A stretch of 64,000 nt of DNA from JBNKFV01 sp050290265. GTDB lineage: Bacteria; Pseudomonadota; Gammaproteobacteria; Pseudomonadales; Cellvibrionaceae. The notes beneath the pieces are model-generated. The model searched no databases. It was not told the origin of the DNA and was given only the letters and a program-made list of their open reading frames with translations. Below are positions 50,886 through 59,818 of the stretch, piece after piece (the first letter of the stretch is position 1; each line of letters starts with the position of its first letter). Made by a program: the position numbers and the translations under genes. The DNA lies in assembly GCA_050290265.1 (NCBI GenBank), contig JBNKHI010000004.1, forward strand, positions 1-64,000, given 5' to 3'.

Positions 50886-52655
50886 TTGTCGATGTCTATT
50901 TCAAACTCAATTATTTCACGCCGATCGAATGCACTTTCTGATTTGATAAAAGAAGGGTTTGATGCAAATTCTTTTGAAGGGCTCTTACAGGTTATTTATC
51001 AGCATCGAGGCGTCCGAGACAAAACGGAGTTGAATTATCAGCTTGCCGGGCTGGCATCCCCCGCGGAGTTAAAAGGTATCGATGCCGCCGTCGAATTATT
51101 GGTCGATGCACTGCGAGATGATCAGCACATTGTTATCGTTGGTGATTTTGATGCAGATGGCGCTACTAGCAGTGCTCTGGCGGTTTTGGCATTAAAAGCC
51201 ATGGGGCATCAAAAGGTAGACTATCTCGTGCCAAATCGTTTTAAGTATGGTTATGGCCTGACGCCGGAGATCGTTATTGAAGCACATGCCCGCTACCCTG
51301 ATATAGCACTTATCGTCACAGTGGATAACGGAATTGCCAGTTTAGACGGGGTCGATCAGGCGAATGAGCTTGGCATTAGCGTTCTGATTACTGATCATCA
51401 TTTACCTGCTGAGCAATTGCCGTTAGCCGCAGCTATTGTCAACCCTAACCAGCCTGGCTGCCAATTTTCGAGTAAAAATATGGCGGGTGTTGGGGTCGTA
51501 TTTTATGTGATGTCGCGATTGCGCGCGCAGCTGCGAAATAAAGGTTGGTTTACGCAACATAATCTTCCTGAACCGAACATGGCGAATTTTCTCGATCTGG
51601 TAGCCTTGGGTACCGTTGCGGATGTTGTGCCATTGGATAGCCTCAATCGAACGTTGGTTTATCAGGGTTTGCAGCGGATCCGTGCGGGTGCTTGCCGCCC
51701 CGGTATCAGCGCCTTACTGCAAGCCGGTGGACGATCGCAGAGTCGCCTGGTAGCTAGCGATTTAGGTTTCGCATTGGGGCCGAGATTGAATGCAGCAGGC
51801 CGTTTGGATGATATGTCTTTGGGTATCGAGTGCCTAATGACGGATGACCCCGGTTTGGCCAGAGACATAGCCATGCAGTTAGATGATCTTAATAGTGACC
51901 GCAAGGCTATTGAGTCAGGAATGCAACGAGAGGCGTTGGATTCGCTGCAGAAACTTGATTTTACGGAGGAGGCGGCGCTGCCTTGGGGATTGTGCTTATA
52001 TCAGGAAGGCTGGCATCAGGGTGTCATTGGTATTCTTGCCTCGCGTATTAAAGACCGTTATCACCGGCCGACTATTGCATTTGCTGCAGCCGGAAATGGC
52101 CTGTTAAAAGGCTCGGCCAGATCGATTCCGGGTTTTCATATTCGAGACGCTTTAGATCTATTGGCAAAGCGTTATCCAAATTTGCTGCAAAAATTTGGCG
52201 GTCACGCCATGGCTGCGGGAATGACTATTAGTGCTGTGGACTATCCTGCTTTTTGCGCAGCATTTAATGAAATAGCAAAGAGCTTGTTAACCGAACAGGA
52301 ATTAACAGCGCGAATTTTATCAGATGGAGAGTTGCCGCTCGCATTGTTGGATATACCCTTTGCCGATGCCTTGCAGGAGGCCGGGCCCTGGGGACAGCAT
52401 TTTCCTGAACCGGTTTTTGATGGTGAGTTCTATATTGTTCAACAGCGTATAGTCGGGCAAAAGCATTTAAAGCTGGTTCTGTCATCAGAGCCAAATAGCC
52501 AGCAATTGATTGATGCGATTGCTTTTAATGTAGAAGAGGGTATATGGCCTGATCCGCAAATTCAGCGAGTGCGTATAGCCTACCAATTAACGGTTAATGA
52601 GTTTCGGGGCCGCCGCTCACCGCAGCTTCTGGTAAATTACATAAAGCCTTGTTGA
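50886..52655 (+). CDS. recJ: single-stranded-DNA-specific exonuclease RecJ
   Basis: 5'-3' single-strand exonuclease in recombination and repair, 589 residues. The DHH phosphoesterase core has IVGDFDADGATSSALA (about 88-103), VTVDNGIAS and ITDHHLPAEQLP, followed by the DHHA1 domain (LKGSARSIPGFHIRDALD, FGGHAMAAGMTI) and an OB-like tail. The TTG at 50886 is seven bases from agga; the ATG two codons later (50892) is too far from it. The frame also runs back to a TTG at 50859. It follows thrC. Confidence 0.94.
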   Translation: MSMSISNSIISRRSNALSDLIKEGFDANSFEGLLQVIYQHRGVRDKTELNYQLAGLASPAELKGIDAAVELLVDALRDDQHIVIVGDFDADGATSSALAVLALKAMGHQKVDYLVPNRFKYGYGLTPEIVIEAHARYPDIALIVTVDNGIASLDGVDQANELGISVLITDHHLPAEQLPLAAAIVNPNQPGCQFSSKNMAGVGVVFYVMSRLRAQLRNKGWFTQHNLPEPNMANFLDLVALGTVADVVPLDSLNRTLVYQGLQRIRAGACRPGISALLQAGGRSQSRLVASDLGFALGPRLNAAGRLDDMSLGIECLMTDDPGLARDIAMQLDDLNSDRKAIESGMQREALDSLQKLDFTEEAALPWGLCLYQEGWHQGVIGILASRIKDRYHRPTIAFAAAGNGLLKGSARSIPGFHIRDALDLLAKRYPNLLQKFGGHAMAAGMTISAVDYPAFCAAFNEIAKSLLTEQELTARILSDGELPLALLDIPFADALQEAGPWGQHFPEPVFDGEFYIVQQRIVGQKHLKLVLSSEPNSQQLIDAIAFNVEEGIWPDPQIQRVRIAYQLTVNEFRGRRSPQLLVNYIKPC

Positions 52656-52678
52656 AAAGCAGGTTGGGGTTTTCTAAA

Positions 52679-53347
52679 TCATTGCTGTAAAAGGGGTTTG
52701 ATAACCGGCCAAACGTTGGCGAGTATTTGTGGTTGGCCTTTGCTGTTTGGATGAATGCCGTCAGCCTGCATAAGATCGGGGTTAAGTGGCACGCCTTCCA
52801 GCAAGAATGGAACGAGGGGCAATTTTTTGTCTTCTGCAAGTTTCGGAAAAACGTCTTTGAATTGTTTTGTGTAACGACTGCCGTAGCTAGGGGGAATTTG
52901 AATGCCAGCCAATATTACTTGCGCACCATTTTGTTCAACCAGTTTAACAATCGATAACAAGTTAGTGCGGACAGTTGTGGTTTGATATCCACGCAGGCCG
53001 TCGTTACCACCTAGCGCAACCAATACCAGGTCAGGCTTGTAAGTGGTAAGCAGCTTGGGCAATTGTGCTAGGCCGTCAGCTGTCGTGTGACCGCCGACAC
53101 TGGCATTAACAACCTTATCTTGTGGTTCGATCTTTTGTTCGAGTAAATGAACCCAGCCTTGTTCTATAGGCATGCCGTAAGCGGCGCTTAAACTATCGCC
53201 GAGAATCAGTAGTGTTTTTGCATGAGAATTGACTGTCGCTACTGCGCTCAAAAAGAATACCAGCATTGGCGCGAGAATCCCCATAATCAGGGCTCGCGGA
53301 TTAATCGAGGCTGGTTTAATCGAGATCGGATAGGGAGGTTGGAGCAT
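52679..53347 (-). CDS. tesA: TesA-type multifunctional acyl-CoA thioesterase / arylesterase
   Basis: Exported SGNH hydrolase with esterase and thioesterase activity. Blocks I-V are visible: GDSLSAAYGM (Ser nucleophile), GG of VNASVGG, GGNDGLRG (Asn-Asp) and DGIHPNSKG (Asp and His). The N-terminal signal region (hydrophobic stretch MGILAPMLVFFLSAVATVNSHA, from residue 22) implies periplasmic location; an internal ATG at 53284 would give only that signal. 222 residues from ATG 53347. It is divergent from the ybbA-ybbP genes, as in E. coli tesA-ybbA-ybbP, across a region with six GTTAAC hexamers. Confidence 0.9.
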   Translation of the reverse strand: MLQPPYPISIKPASINPRALIMGILAPMLVFFLSAVATVNSHAKTLLILGDSLSAAYGMPIEQGWVHLLEQKIEPQDKVVNASVGGHTTADGLAQLPKLLTTYKPDLVLVALGGNDGLRGYQTTTVRTNLLSIVKLVEQNGAQVILAGIQIPPSYGSRYTKQFKDVFPKLAEDKKLPLVPFLLEGVPLNPDLMQADGIHPNSKGQPQILANVWPVIKPLLQQ

Positions 53348-53409
53348 AGTCGTTGCCTTTGGAGTAACGTATCTTGGTCAGTGAACTTTATTCGTTTACA
53401 TGGCTCTCT

Positions 53410-53483
53410 ATCGGTTAACTATACAGGTTAACGAATGTAGTTAACTCGTATAGTTAACCGATGGTTAACAAGCTCGCGTTAAC
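53410..53483. repeat. array of six GTTAAC hexamers in the tesA / ybbA divergent region
   Basis: GTTAAC occurs at 53414, 53427, 53440, 53453, 53464 and 53478: starts are 13, 13, 13, 11 and 14 bases apart. Within it is a perfect inverted repeat of 15 bases: ATCGGTTAACTATAC (53410-53424) and GTATAGTTAACCGAT (53448-53462). This is a dense cluster of a self-complementary hexamer in the space between two divergent starts. It could bind a regulator cooperatively. No matching regulator gene is adjacent. Confidence 0.6.
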
Positions 53484-53591
53484 ATAGCAGAAAGCTGACA
53501 AGACACAAGTACGGCTAATTTTTTGCGTCGTAGTGTACCGAAACGTTAAGTATATGCACTACGTAATTGTTTGAACTTTTGGATTATCTAA

Positions 53592-54347
53592 ATGATAAAA
53601 GCTACCAATATTTGTAAAGATGTATCGCTATCAAGTGGTAATTTGCGCATCCTCGATGATATATCCTTAACGATTAATGCCGGTGAAAGCGTTGCGGTAG
53701 TTGGGGCTTCAGGGTCTGGGAAATCAACATTGCTCGCGTTGTTAGCCGGTTTGGATACTGTGTCCAGCGGCACTGTTAGTTTGGATGGAAGTGATATTGG
53801 GTCTATGGACGAAGAAGCGAGAGCGAAAGTCCGAGCTGATAAAGTAGGCTTTGTTTTTCAGTCATTTCATTTGTTGCCGGGCTTAACTGCAATTGAAAAT
53901 GTGATGTTACCACTGGAATTGCGTGGAGAACGTGAAGCCAAGGTGCTAGCTAAACAGTATTTGGACGAAGTTGGTTTAAGTGAGCGGTTAACACATTACC
54001 CAAAACAGCTGTCCGGTGGTGAGCAGCAGCGCGTTGCTATCGCAAGAGCGTTTGTATCGCGACCTAAAATATTATTTGCCGATGAACCTACCGGTAATTT
54101 AGATACAACAACTGGTGCCCATATCATTGACTTGCTGTTCTCGCTTAACCAGCGTGAAGGCACGACACTGGTATTGGTAACTCACGAAGAGCGACTGGCA
54201 TTGCGTTGCGATCGACAGATTGTTTTGGATGCTGGAAAAATTACAGCGGTGAAAGAAAACACCAAAAGCAATCAAGCAAAAATGGCTTATGAAACAACTG
54301 ACGATAAGAGTATAAACGCCGGAGCTTCTGAGGTTTCTTCATGTTAA
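53592..54347 (+). CDS. ybbA: ABC transporter ATP-binding protein YbbA
   Basis: A 251-residue ATPase of the MacB/LolD type with Walker A VGASGSGKSTLLALL (about 36-50), signature LSGGEQQRVAIARA and Walker B ILFADEPTGNLD. The last 30 residues are a hydrophilic extension (KENTKSNQAK region) longer than usual. It overlaps ybbP by seven bases, so they form one complex. In E. coli the pair sits next to tesA, and the ATPase was suggested to work with TesA in releasing compounds. The divergent promoter area contains the GTTAAC array. Confidence 0.9.
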   Translation: MIKATNICKDVSLSSGNLRILDDISLTINAGESVAVVGASGSGKSTLLALLAGLDTVSSGTVSLDGSDIGSMDEEARAKVRADKVGFVFQSFHLLPGLTAIENVMLPLELRGEREAKVLAKQYLDEVGLSERLTHYPKQLSGGEQQRVAIARAFVSRPKILFADEPTGNLDTTTGAHIIDLLFSLNQREGTTLVLVTHEERLALRCDRQIVLDAGKITAVKENTKSNQAKMAYETTDDKSINAGASEVSSC

Positions 54348-56827
54348 GCCTGCGTCTGCTAATGCGCAGCTGGCGGAGTGGAGAGCTGTACCTGTTGGCG
54401 GCGTCGATATTTTTGGCGGTTATGGTGGTTTCGGTTATTGCTATTTTTTCTGAGCGCCTCGAACGCTCTCTAGTGCAGAGTAGTAATAGCTTTATCGCTG
54501 CTGATACCGTCATTCAAAGTTCAAAACCCATTCCTCAAGTATGGCAGAATCAAGCCGGATCCCTTGGATTATCCCATGTTGAAACTGCAGAGTTTTCGTC
54601 GATGCTCTTTGCTGGGGATAAGTCACAGTTAGCATCGGTAAAGTCAGTAGCCTCGGGCTATCCCTTGCGAGGAGAGGTCGAAGTTAGCGTCATACCGTTT
54701 AGTGTTGATAAAACGACGATAGCCGTAGCCGAAGAGGTTCCCAGCGCTGGGGAAATTTGGGTTGAGTCGAGATTATTTCCATTGTTGGATCTGCAAATTG
54801 GATCAGAAGTCTTCGTTGGTGAAAAAGCACTCCGTGTGAGTAAAGTTATTATCAAAGAACCAGATCGAGGAATGGGGTTCTCCTTGTTTGGCGCTCGCGT
54901 ACTAATGAACAGTGCAGATTTGCCGGCTACCCAAGTTATTCAGCCGGGTAGTCGCATTCGCTACAAGTTGTTGTTGGCAGGCCCAGAGGAAGGGCTGCAG
55001 TCATTTCTGAATAAGATTGGTCCAGAGCTTTCCGAGCATGAAAAAATTGTTCAGCTTGAGGATTCTCAAGCCCGGTTAAGTAAGAACCTCGATACCGGTA
55101 AGAAATTCCTTTTACTTGCAGGTGTTATCGGTTTGTTATTAGCAGGGGTGGCTATTGGTATATCGGCTCAACAATTTGCCCAAAGAAATATTGAGCGCGT
55201 CGCATTGTTAAAGAGTATGGGCGCTGGCCAATGGTCAATTCGCCGACTTTATGTCTTGCAGATGATCGTCCTTGCCGCGATATTTTCTGCCATCGGATTG
55301 TTTGTTGGTAGTATGATAGTGAACGGGCTGGTGTACAGCCTTGCCAAAATGCTCAATATGGAGTTCTTGCCGGCATACAGCACAACGTACGCGTTATGTT
55401 TTTTCTCGGGGATTTTTGCATTACTGTTTTTTGCCTTGCCATCACTTTGGTATCTCCCCAGTGTTCCTCCCATCAAAATATTGCGTGCTGAAATGGCGCC
55501 GCCTGATCTGTCCCAGAAAGCAAAGCTGGTTTTAGGTAGTCTTGGAATTTTTGTTTACGTTCTAATGTTTAGTCGTGATGCTCAGCTAACACTGATTATA
55601 TTATTCGGTTTGCTGGCGATACTGGGAACTGTCTATCTTGTCGCTGTTTTTCTGGTTGGGGTGGGCAAGGCATCTTTGCACAACGTAGGGCGTGAAGTTC
55701 GCTTGGCAATCGCTAATGTCATACGTTATCGGCAGCGCACTTTGTTGCAGGTTGTTGTATTTTCCTTTGCGTTTATGTTGTTATTTTTGCTACTGCTGAT
55801 TCGGACAAGCTTAGTTAAAGAGTGGCAGTTACAGCTGCCTGAGCATGCTCCTAACCACTTTCTGGTTAATATAGCACCGTCGGAAGTTGAACCGGTCAAG
55901 GCGCTGGTTGAGGAGTACGAATTGTTACCAGAACAACTTTACCCCATGGTTAGAGCTCGGTTGACTCATGTTGAAGGCGTGCCTATCGCCGAAAAATTTG
56001 AAGAAATTCCTGGTAGCCTAAATCGTGAGGTCAATTTAACGTGGAGTAGCATTCTCGCGGATGACAACAAAATATTGGCCGGGGATTGGTGGCCAACCTG
56101 GAATAAACGTACAAATGCTAAGGCGGGTGTGTCTGTCGAAGCGGAGGTTGCGGAAGAGCTAGGGATTGAGATTGGTGACCGGCTCTTATTTAGCGTGGGT
56201 GGGCTGCCTTTAGATGCCGAAGTAGCCAGTATTCGCTCTTTGGATTGGGATTCTATGCGGCCTAATTTTTATTTCGTGTTTTCACCGAATGCACTGGATA
56301 GTTATTCGCCCTCATTTATTACTAGTATTTATATACCCGCTGAGAAAAAGGCGTTAGTCAATGAGTTGTTTAAGCGCTTCCCAACACTGTTGGTGATAGA
56401 ACTTGATGTAGTGATAGAGCGTATTAAAACTATCGTCTCTCAGTTAACTCAGGCGGTTGGTCTCGTATTAGGGTTGGTGTGGCTTGGCGGCTTGCTGGTA
56501 ATGTTCACACTCATCAGTATCAGTATGGACACGCGACGTCATGAGGCCGGAGTTTTACGGGCTTTTGGTGCGTCGAAAGCACTCATGCAAAAAAGTTTAT
56601 GGGTTGAATTTTGTTTTATAGGGTTTGTATCTGCCGTAATTGCTGCCCTGAGTAGTGAAATCATTTTATTGGTCTTGCAAATTTATGTCTTCGACTTTCC
56701 CGCACGTATTCACCCGTGGATGTGGGCCGTCGGTATACCCGCTGCGACGCTTTTTATCGGTTATGTCGGGATGAAAAGTTGCAGGAAAATCTTGACCACT
56801 CCACCGTCGGTTGTGTTGCGTGGTTAG
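54341..56827 (+). CDS. ybbP: ABC transporter permease YbbP (FtsX/MacB type)
   Basis: An 828-residue permease with two FtsX-like domains, each preceded by a large periplasmic part: TM1 near 20-45, then periplasmic about 50-240, three helices (about 255-370), another helix set (about 395-490), a second periplasmic stretch (510-680) and three final helices (695-820). Motifs such as ALLKSMGAGQWSIRRLY and VLRAFGASKALMQKSL are the coupling segments to the ATPase. The product is presumably lipid or lipoprotein-related; substrate unknown. It ends 31 bases before a glyoxalase gene. Confidence 0.88.
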   Translation: MLSLRLLMRSWRSGELYLLAASIFLAVMVVSVIAIFSERLERSLVQSSNSFIAADTVIQSSKPIPQVWQNQAGSLGLSHVETAEFSSMLFAGDKSQLASVKSVASGYPLRGEVEVSVIPFSVDKTTIAVAEEVPSAGEIWVESRLFPLLDLQIGSEVFVGEKALRVSKVIIKEPDRGMGFSLFGARVLMNSADLPATQVIQPGSRIRYKLLLAGPEEGLQSFLNKIGPELSEHEKIVQLEDSQARLSKNLDTGKKFLLLAGVIGLLLAGVAIGISAQQFAQRNIERVALLKSMGAGQWSIRRLYVLQMIVLAAIFSAIGLFVGSMIVNGLVYSLAKMLNMEFLPAYSTTYALCFFSGIFALLFFALPSLWYLPSVPPIKILRAEMAPPDLSQKAKLVLGSLGIFVYVLMFSRDAQLTLIILFGLLAILGTVYLVAVFLVGVGKASLHNVGREVRLAIANVIRYRQRTLLQVVVFSFAFMLLFLLLLIRTSLVKEWQLQLPEHAPNHFLVNIAPSEVEPVKALVEEYELLPEQLYPMVRARLTHVEGVPIAEKFEEIPGSLNREVNLTWSSILADDNKILAGDWWPTWNKRTNAKAGVSVEAEVAEELGIEIGDRLLFSVGGLPLDAEVASIRSLDWDSMRPNFYFVFSPNALDSYSPSFITSIYIPAEKKALVNELFKRFPTLLVIELDVVIERIKTIVSQLTQAVGLVLGLVWLGGLLVMFTLISISMDTRRHEAGVLRAFGASKALMQKSLWVEFCFIGFVSAVIAALSSEIILLVLQIYVFDFPARIHPWMWAVGIPAATLFIGYVGMKSCRKILTTPPSVVLRG

Positions 56828-56858
56828 TGGTAATTTGGTGAAAAGAGTGGAGGTTTAA

Positions 56859-57299
56859 GTGGAGTATTTACACACGATGGTTCGCGTTACTGATTTGGAG
56901 TCGGCGCTGGACTTTTATTGTAACAAACTAGGGCTTGTTGAAGTGAATCGGAAGGTCGTGGAGTCAGCACGGTTCACCTTGGTGTTTTTAGCAGCTTCTG
57001 GTGATGTTGAACGAGCTCAAGAATTAAAAACTCCCTTAGTTGAGTTGACTTATAACTGGGATTCAGAAGAGCTGACCGGAGGTCGAAATTTTGGGCATTT
57101 GGCGTACCGGGTCGATGACATTTATGAATACTGTCAGCATTTAATGAATAACGGCGTGGATATTTTGCGTCCACCACGAGATGGGCATATGGCATTTATT
57201 AAGTCGCCAGATGGTATTTCTATCGAATTATTGCAGAAGGGCGAGCCACTGGCGCCGTCAGAGCCCTGGACTTCGATGGAAAACCAAGGCTCTTGGTAA
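56859..57299 (+). CDS. VOC family protein, lactoylglutathione lyase-like
   Basis: A 146-residue glyoxalase-fold protein resembling GloA: MEYLHTMVRVTDLESALDFYCNKLGL at the start and GHLAYRVDDIYEYCQHL later. Candidate metal ligands are His5, Glu of LVELTYNW, His in FGHLAY and Glu in ISIELLQ, the full set for glyoxalase I. It may detoxify methylglyoxal, though other VOC roles are possible. The start is GTG, eight bases after ggagg. It follows ybbP by 31 bases and precedes a terminator. Confidence 0.82.
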   Translation: MEYLHTMVRVTDLESALDFYCNKLGLVEVNRKVVESARFTLVFLAASGDVERAQELKTPLVELTYNWDSEELTGGRNFGHLAYRVDDIYEYCQHLMNNGVDILRPPRDGHMAFIKSPDGISIELLQKGEPLAPSEPWTSMENQGSW

Positions 57300-57325
57300 C
57301 CCTATTTTAATAGCTTCGTATAAGA

Positions 57326-57354
57326 AAAAGCCTCGATATATTCGAGGCTTTTTT
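57326..57354. terminator. bidirectional terminator between the VOC gene and phoH
   Basis: AGCCTCGA/TCGAGGCT stem with TATAT loop, flanked by AAAA on the left and TTTTTT on the right. It lies between two convergent genes and suits both. Confidence 0.9.
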
Positions 57355-57378
57355 CTGTTAATGATGTGGCAAAACCTA

Positions 57379-58779
57379 TTACAAGTGGCTCTCCGCATAT
57401 TCAGCGAGTGCTGAGCGTGGGACACCTTGCAGTTGAATGTTGCCTCCGTAGCGGAAGCTTTTGAAACGCTCGGTTAAGTAGGTTAATCCAGAACTGGTGG
57501 CATTAAGGTAGGGGGTATCAATCTGTGCTAGGTTGCCAAGACAAATAACCTTTGAGCCGGTACCAGCGCGAGTAATAATGGTTTTGATCTGATGTGGTGT
57601 GAGGTTTTGCGACTCGTCAATTAAAATCAAACTGTGTTGAAAACTGCGGCCTCGGATGTAGTTAAGCGACTTAAAATGTAACGGTACTTTGTTAAGCACA
57701 TAATCCACACTGCCAGAACAATCTTCATCGTCGCAATGAAGGGCTTCTAGGTTGTCGGTAATGGCACCTAACCAAGGTTCCATTTTTTCTGCTTCAGTGC
57801 CCGGTAAAAAGCCAATGTCTTCATCCAGGCCTTGAGTACTCCGTGTTGCAATAATGCGGCGGTACATTTTGTTGGCCACTGTCATTTCAATTGCCGCAGC
57901 CAGAGCGAGTATCGTTTTGCCTGAACCGGCTGCACCCGTTAGGTTTACAAGATGAATGTCCGGGTCTAACAGTAAATGCAAAGCCAGCGCTTGATGAATA
58001 TCTCTGGGCTCCAATCCCCATGCTGATTGATTGAGAAGAGTATGTTCGTCTAAATGCAGTAGTGAAATAGTGTCTTCGTTAATATCAATGACCTTGGCGA
58101 CAAAGCCTTGTTCATCGAGAATGTATTGATTGATGGGTATTTCTGCAAGCTCACCTGTACGAGGAAGTAGATGCACTGTGCGCCCCATTTGTTGTTGGGT
58201 CTCAACTTTTTCGACGATGTCCCAAAAGCTGCCGCTAAATTCGTAATAACCTTTGTTAATTTGTTCGATATCGGAAACCAGTTGATCGTTTTGATAATCT
58301 TCTGATTCTATTCCACAGCCTCGCGCCTTTAAGCGCATATTAATATCTTTAGTGATAAGCACTACACGCTGCTTGGGGTGGCGTTTTTTCAGCGCGATAA
58401 TGTCATTAATGATTTTGTTGTCGTTGAGGTTGTTCGGGAGGATGGTGACGTTTTTGGAGAGGTGGTTCATTAAGATGGAGAGCTTGCCTTGTGGTGGTGA
58501 CTTTTCTCCTCGGTGTATGGAAATACCTTTTTCGATTTCTGCCGGCGTCGCTCTGCCGAGTATTTTATCGATTCCGCGAATTGCTTGCCTACAATCTGCG
58601 GCAGTTGCCAGTTTTCCTCCCTTTAATTTATCGAGCTCTTCTAGGACTGTCATTGGAATGATGACGTGGTGTTCTTCAAAGTTGGTGATGGCGGTGGGGT
58701 CGTGAATCAGTACGTTGGTGTCAAGGACGTAGAGGATGGGGTTGGTGGCACTTTCTACTGCTAACTGCATCTTTCCCAT
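57379..58779 (-). CDS. PhoH family protein with N-terminal PIN domain
   Basis: A 466-residue fusion of a PIN nuclease domain (about 12-150, with YVLDTNVLIHDPTAI and the acidic LVITKDINMRLKARG-like region) and a PhoH ATPase/helicase domain (about 220-466, with Walker A GAAGSGKTILAL and LIDESQNLTPHQIKTIITR). Such PhoH2/YlaK proteins are proposed RNA helicase-nucleases. I start at ATG 58779; aaGGA lies ten bases upstream. The frame also reaches a TTG at 58818. It is convergent with the VOC gene. Confidence 0.88.
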   Translation of the reverse strand: MGKMQLAVESATNPILYVLDTNVLIHDPTAITNFEEHHVIIPMTVLEELDKLKGGKLATAADCRQAIRGIDKILGRATPAEIEKGISIHRGEKSPPQGKLSILMNHLSKNVTILPNNLNDNKIINDIIALKKRHPKQRVVLITKDINMRLKARGCGIESEDYQNDQLVSDIEQINKGYYEFSGSFWDIVEKVETQQQMGRTVHLLPRTGELAEIPINQYILDEQGFVAKVIDINEDTISLLHLDEHTLLNQSAWGLEPRDIHQALALHLLLDPDIHLVNLTGAAGSGKTILALAAAIEMTVANKMYRRIIATRSTQGLDEDIGFLPGTEAEKMEPWLGAITDNLEALHCDDEDCSGSVDYVLNKVPLHFKSLNYIRGRSFQHSLILIDESQNLTPHQIKTIITRAGTGSKVICLGNLAQIDTPYLNATSSGLTYLTERFKSFRYGGNIQLQGVPRSALAEYAESHL

Positions 58780-59283
58780 AAGCTGTAATTCCTTCGCTTT
58801 GGTGGTTGATACTTTCAATTTTATATCAACACCTTAGGGTGCAGTGCAACAAAAAACTTCAGAATTAGCTAAAAAATTTTTTGGGATAATACCTTGCCCA
58901 GTTCAATCAAGAGGCAAAGGTTGCTAAGTGCGGCCCAATATCCAAGGATATTTAGGATAATTATTTCGGGTTTATTGATGTCTGAGTGGTTGTTCCCTCA
59001 CATAGAGCCTCGAATATCATTCTTATGAGTGCCTTTGGCGCCTGAATTTACTGTTGCTCGCTTTATGTCAGTCTAAAGTAGTAGATATATTGTGCCCTTC
59101 AGAGGGTTTTGAGTATGCCTGTTGCTGAAAGCGCTAACACTAGGCAGAATGCTTATACCACCAATAGATGAGCTAGGATGATCTTTCCACTTGGCTATTA
59201 TTTCCTTATGGACAAAGTGGTTATCGTTAGTCTAGGGTTAGCCTGGCTTTAGGTCATTACAACAATGTAAATAGGAGAGTTTC
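58780..59283. other. intergenic region phoH to lipoprotein gene
   Basis: About 500 bases. It holds the near-perfect repeat AATATCC-AA-GGATATT (58937-58952) and a long AT-rich stretch. A small TTAC-AACAAT-GTAA inverted repeat precedes the lipoprotein gene (near 59258-59271). No credible gene is evident; short frames have no ribosome-binding site. I could not place promoters with confidence. Confidence 0.45.
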
Positions 59284-59601
59284 ATGAAGTTAGTTACTAA
59301 ATTCAGTGCAATATCGCTTGTCATTTTGGGCTTGGCTGCATGCGGTGAGAGTAGTCAACCAGCAAGCGAAGAAGCATCTTCCACGATGACTGAAATGAAA
59401 GAGAGTATGGCCGATAAAGCTGAGTCTGCCAAAGAAGCAACGATGGATATGGCTGATGATGTGGCTGACACTGTTGAAGAAGCTGCCGACGATGCTGCAG
59501 ACATGGTTGACGACGCACAGGATGCTATGTCTGACGCAGCAGAAGAAGCTGGAGATGCAATGGAAGATGCAGAAGAAAAAGCCAAGGAAATGATGCAGTA
59601 A
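59284..59601 (+). CDS. acidic Ala-rich lipoprotein, unknown function
   Basis: A 105-residue exported protein. The signal peptide MKLVTKFSAISLVILGLAAC has an LAAC lipobox (Cys20), so it is lipid-anchored. The mature part is almost entirely helical, low complexity and strongly acidic, made of Ala, Glu, Asp, Met and Lys with repeats such as ADDVADTVEEAADDAADMVDDA. It should form a long coiled-coil-like rod. The ribosome-binding site is aggag, eight bases before the ATG. No family is recognised by name; similar acidic lipoproteins are common in marine bacteria. A perfect 19-bp hairpin follows. Confidence 0.75.
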   Translation: MKLVTKFSAISLVILGLAACGESSQPASEEASSTMTEMKESMADKAESAKEATMDMADDVADTVEEAADDAADMVDDAQDAMSDAAEEAGDAMEDAEEKAKEMMQ

Positions 59602-59665
59602 GCGATCTTTAACAGATAGAACGCTCATAACGATGACTGTATAGTCGCAGTTCTTGACTGAGCAC

Positions 59666-59717
59666 AACCGCTACCTGTTGTAGTCTATTCACTACAACAG
59701 GTAGCGGTTTTTATTTT
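59666..59717. terminator. long perfect hairpin terminator
   Basis: A perfect 19-bp stem: the left arm begins AACCGCTACC (59666) and the right arm ends AGGTAGCGGTT (59709), with CTATTC as the loop. It is followed by TTTATTTT. The perfect length is above the usual terminator. It ends the lipoprotein transcript and lies between that gene and the converging TonB receptor. Confidence 0.85.
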
Positions 59718-59818
59718 ATGACGTTGGGCCAGTGCAGTAGCGCTTGGTTGCCAGAAGTCACCGACAAATGCTTGATATGAAGCGTTGTTACCTTGCTTAT
59801 TCTCAGTTAACGCTGGGA

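Noticed and set aside
59290..59667. 125-residue frame antisense to the acidic lipoprotein gene
   Set aside because: It is the mirror of a low-complexity gene, Ser/Cys/Phe-rich, with no ribosome-binding site; the forward gene has a lipobox and a terminator.
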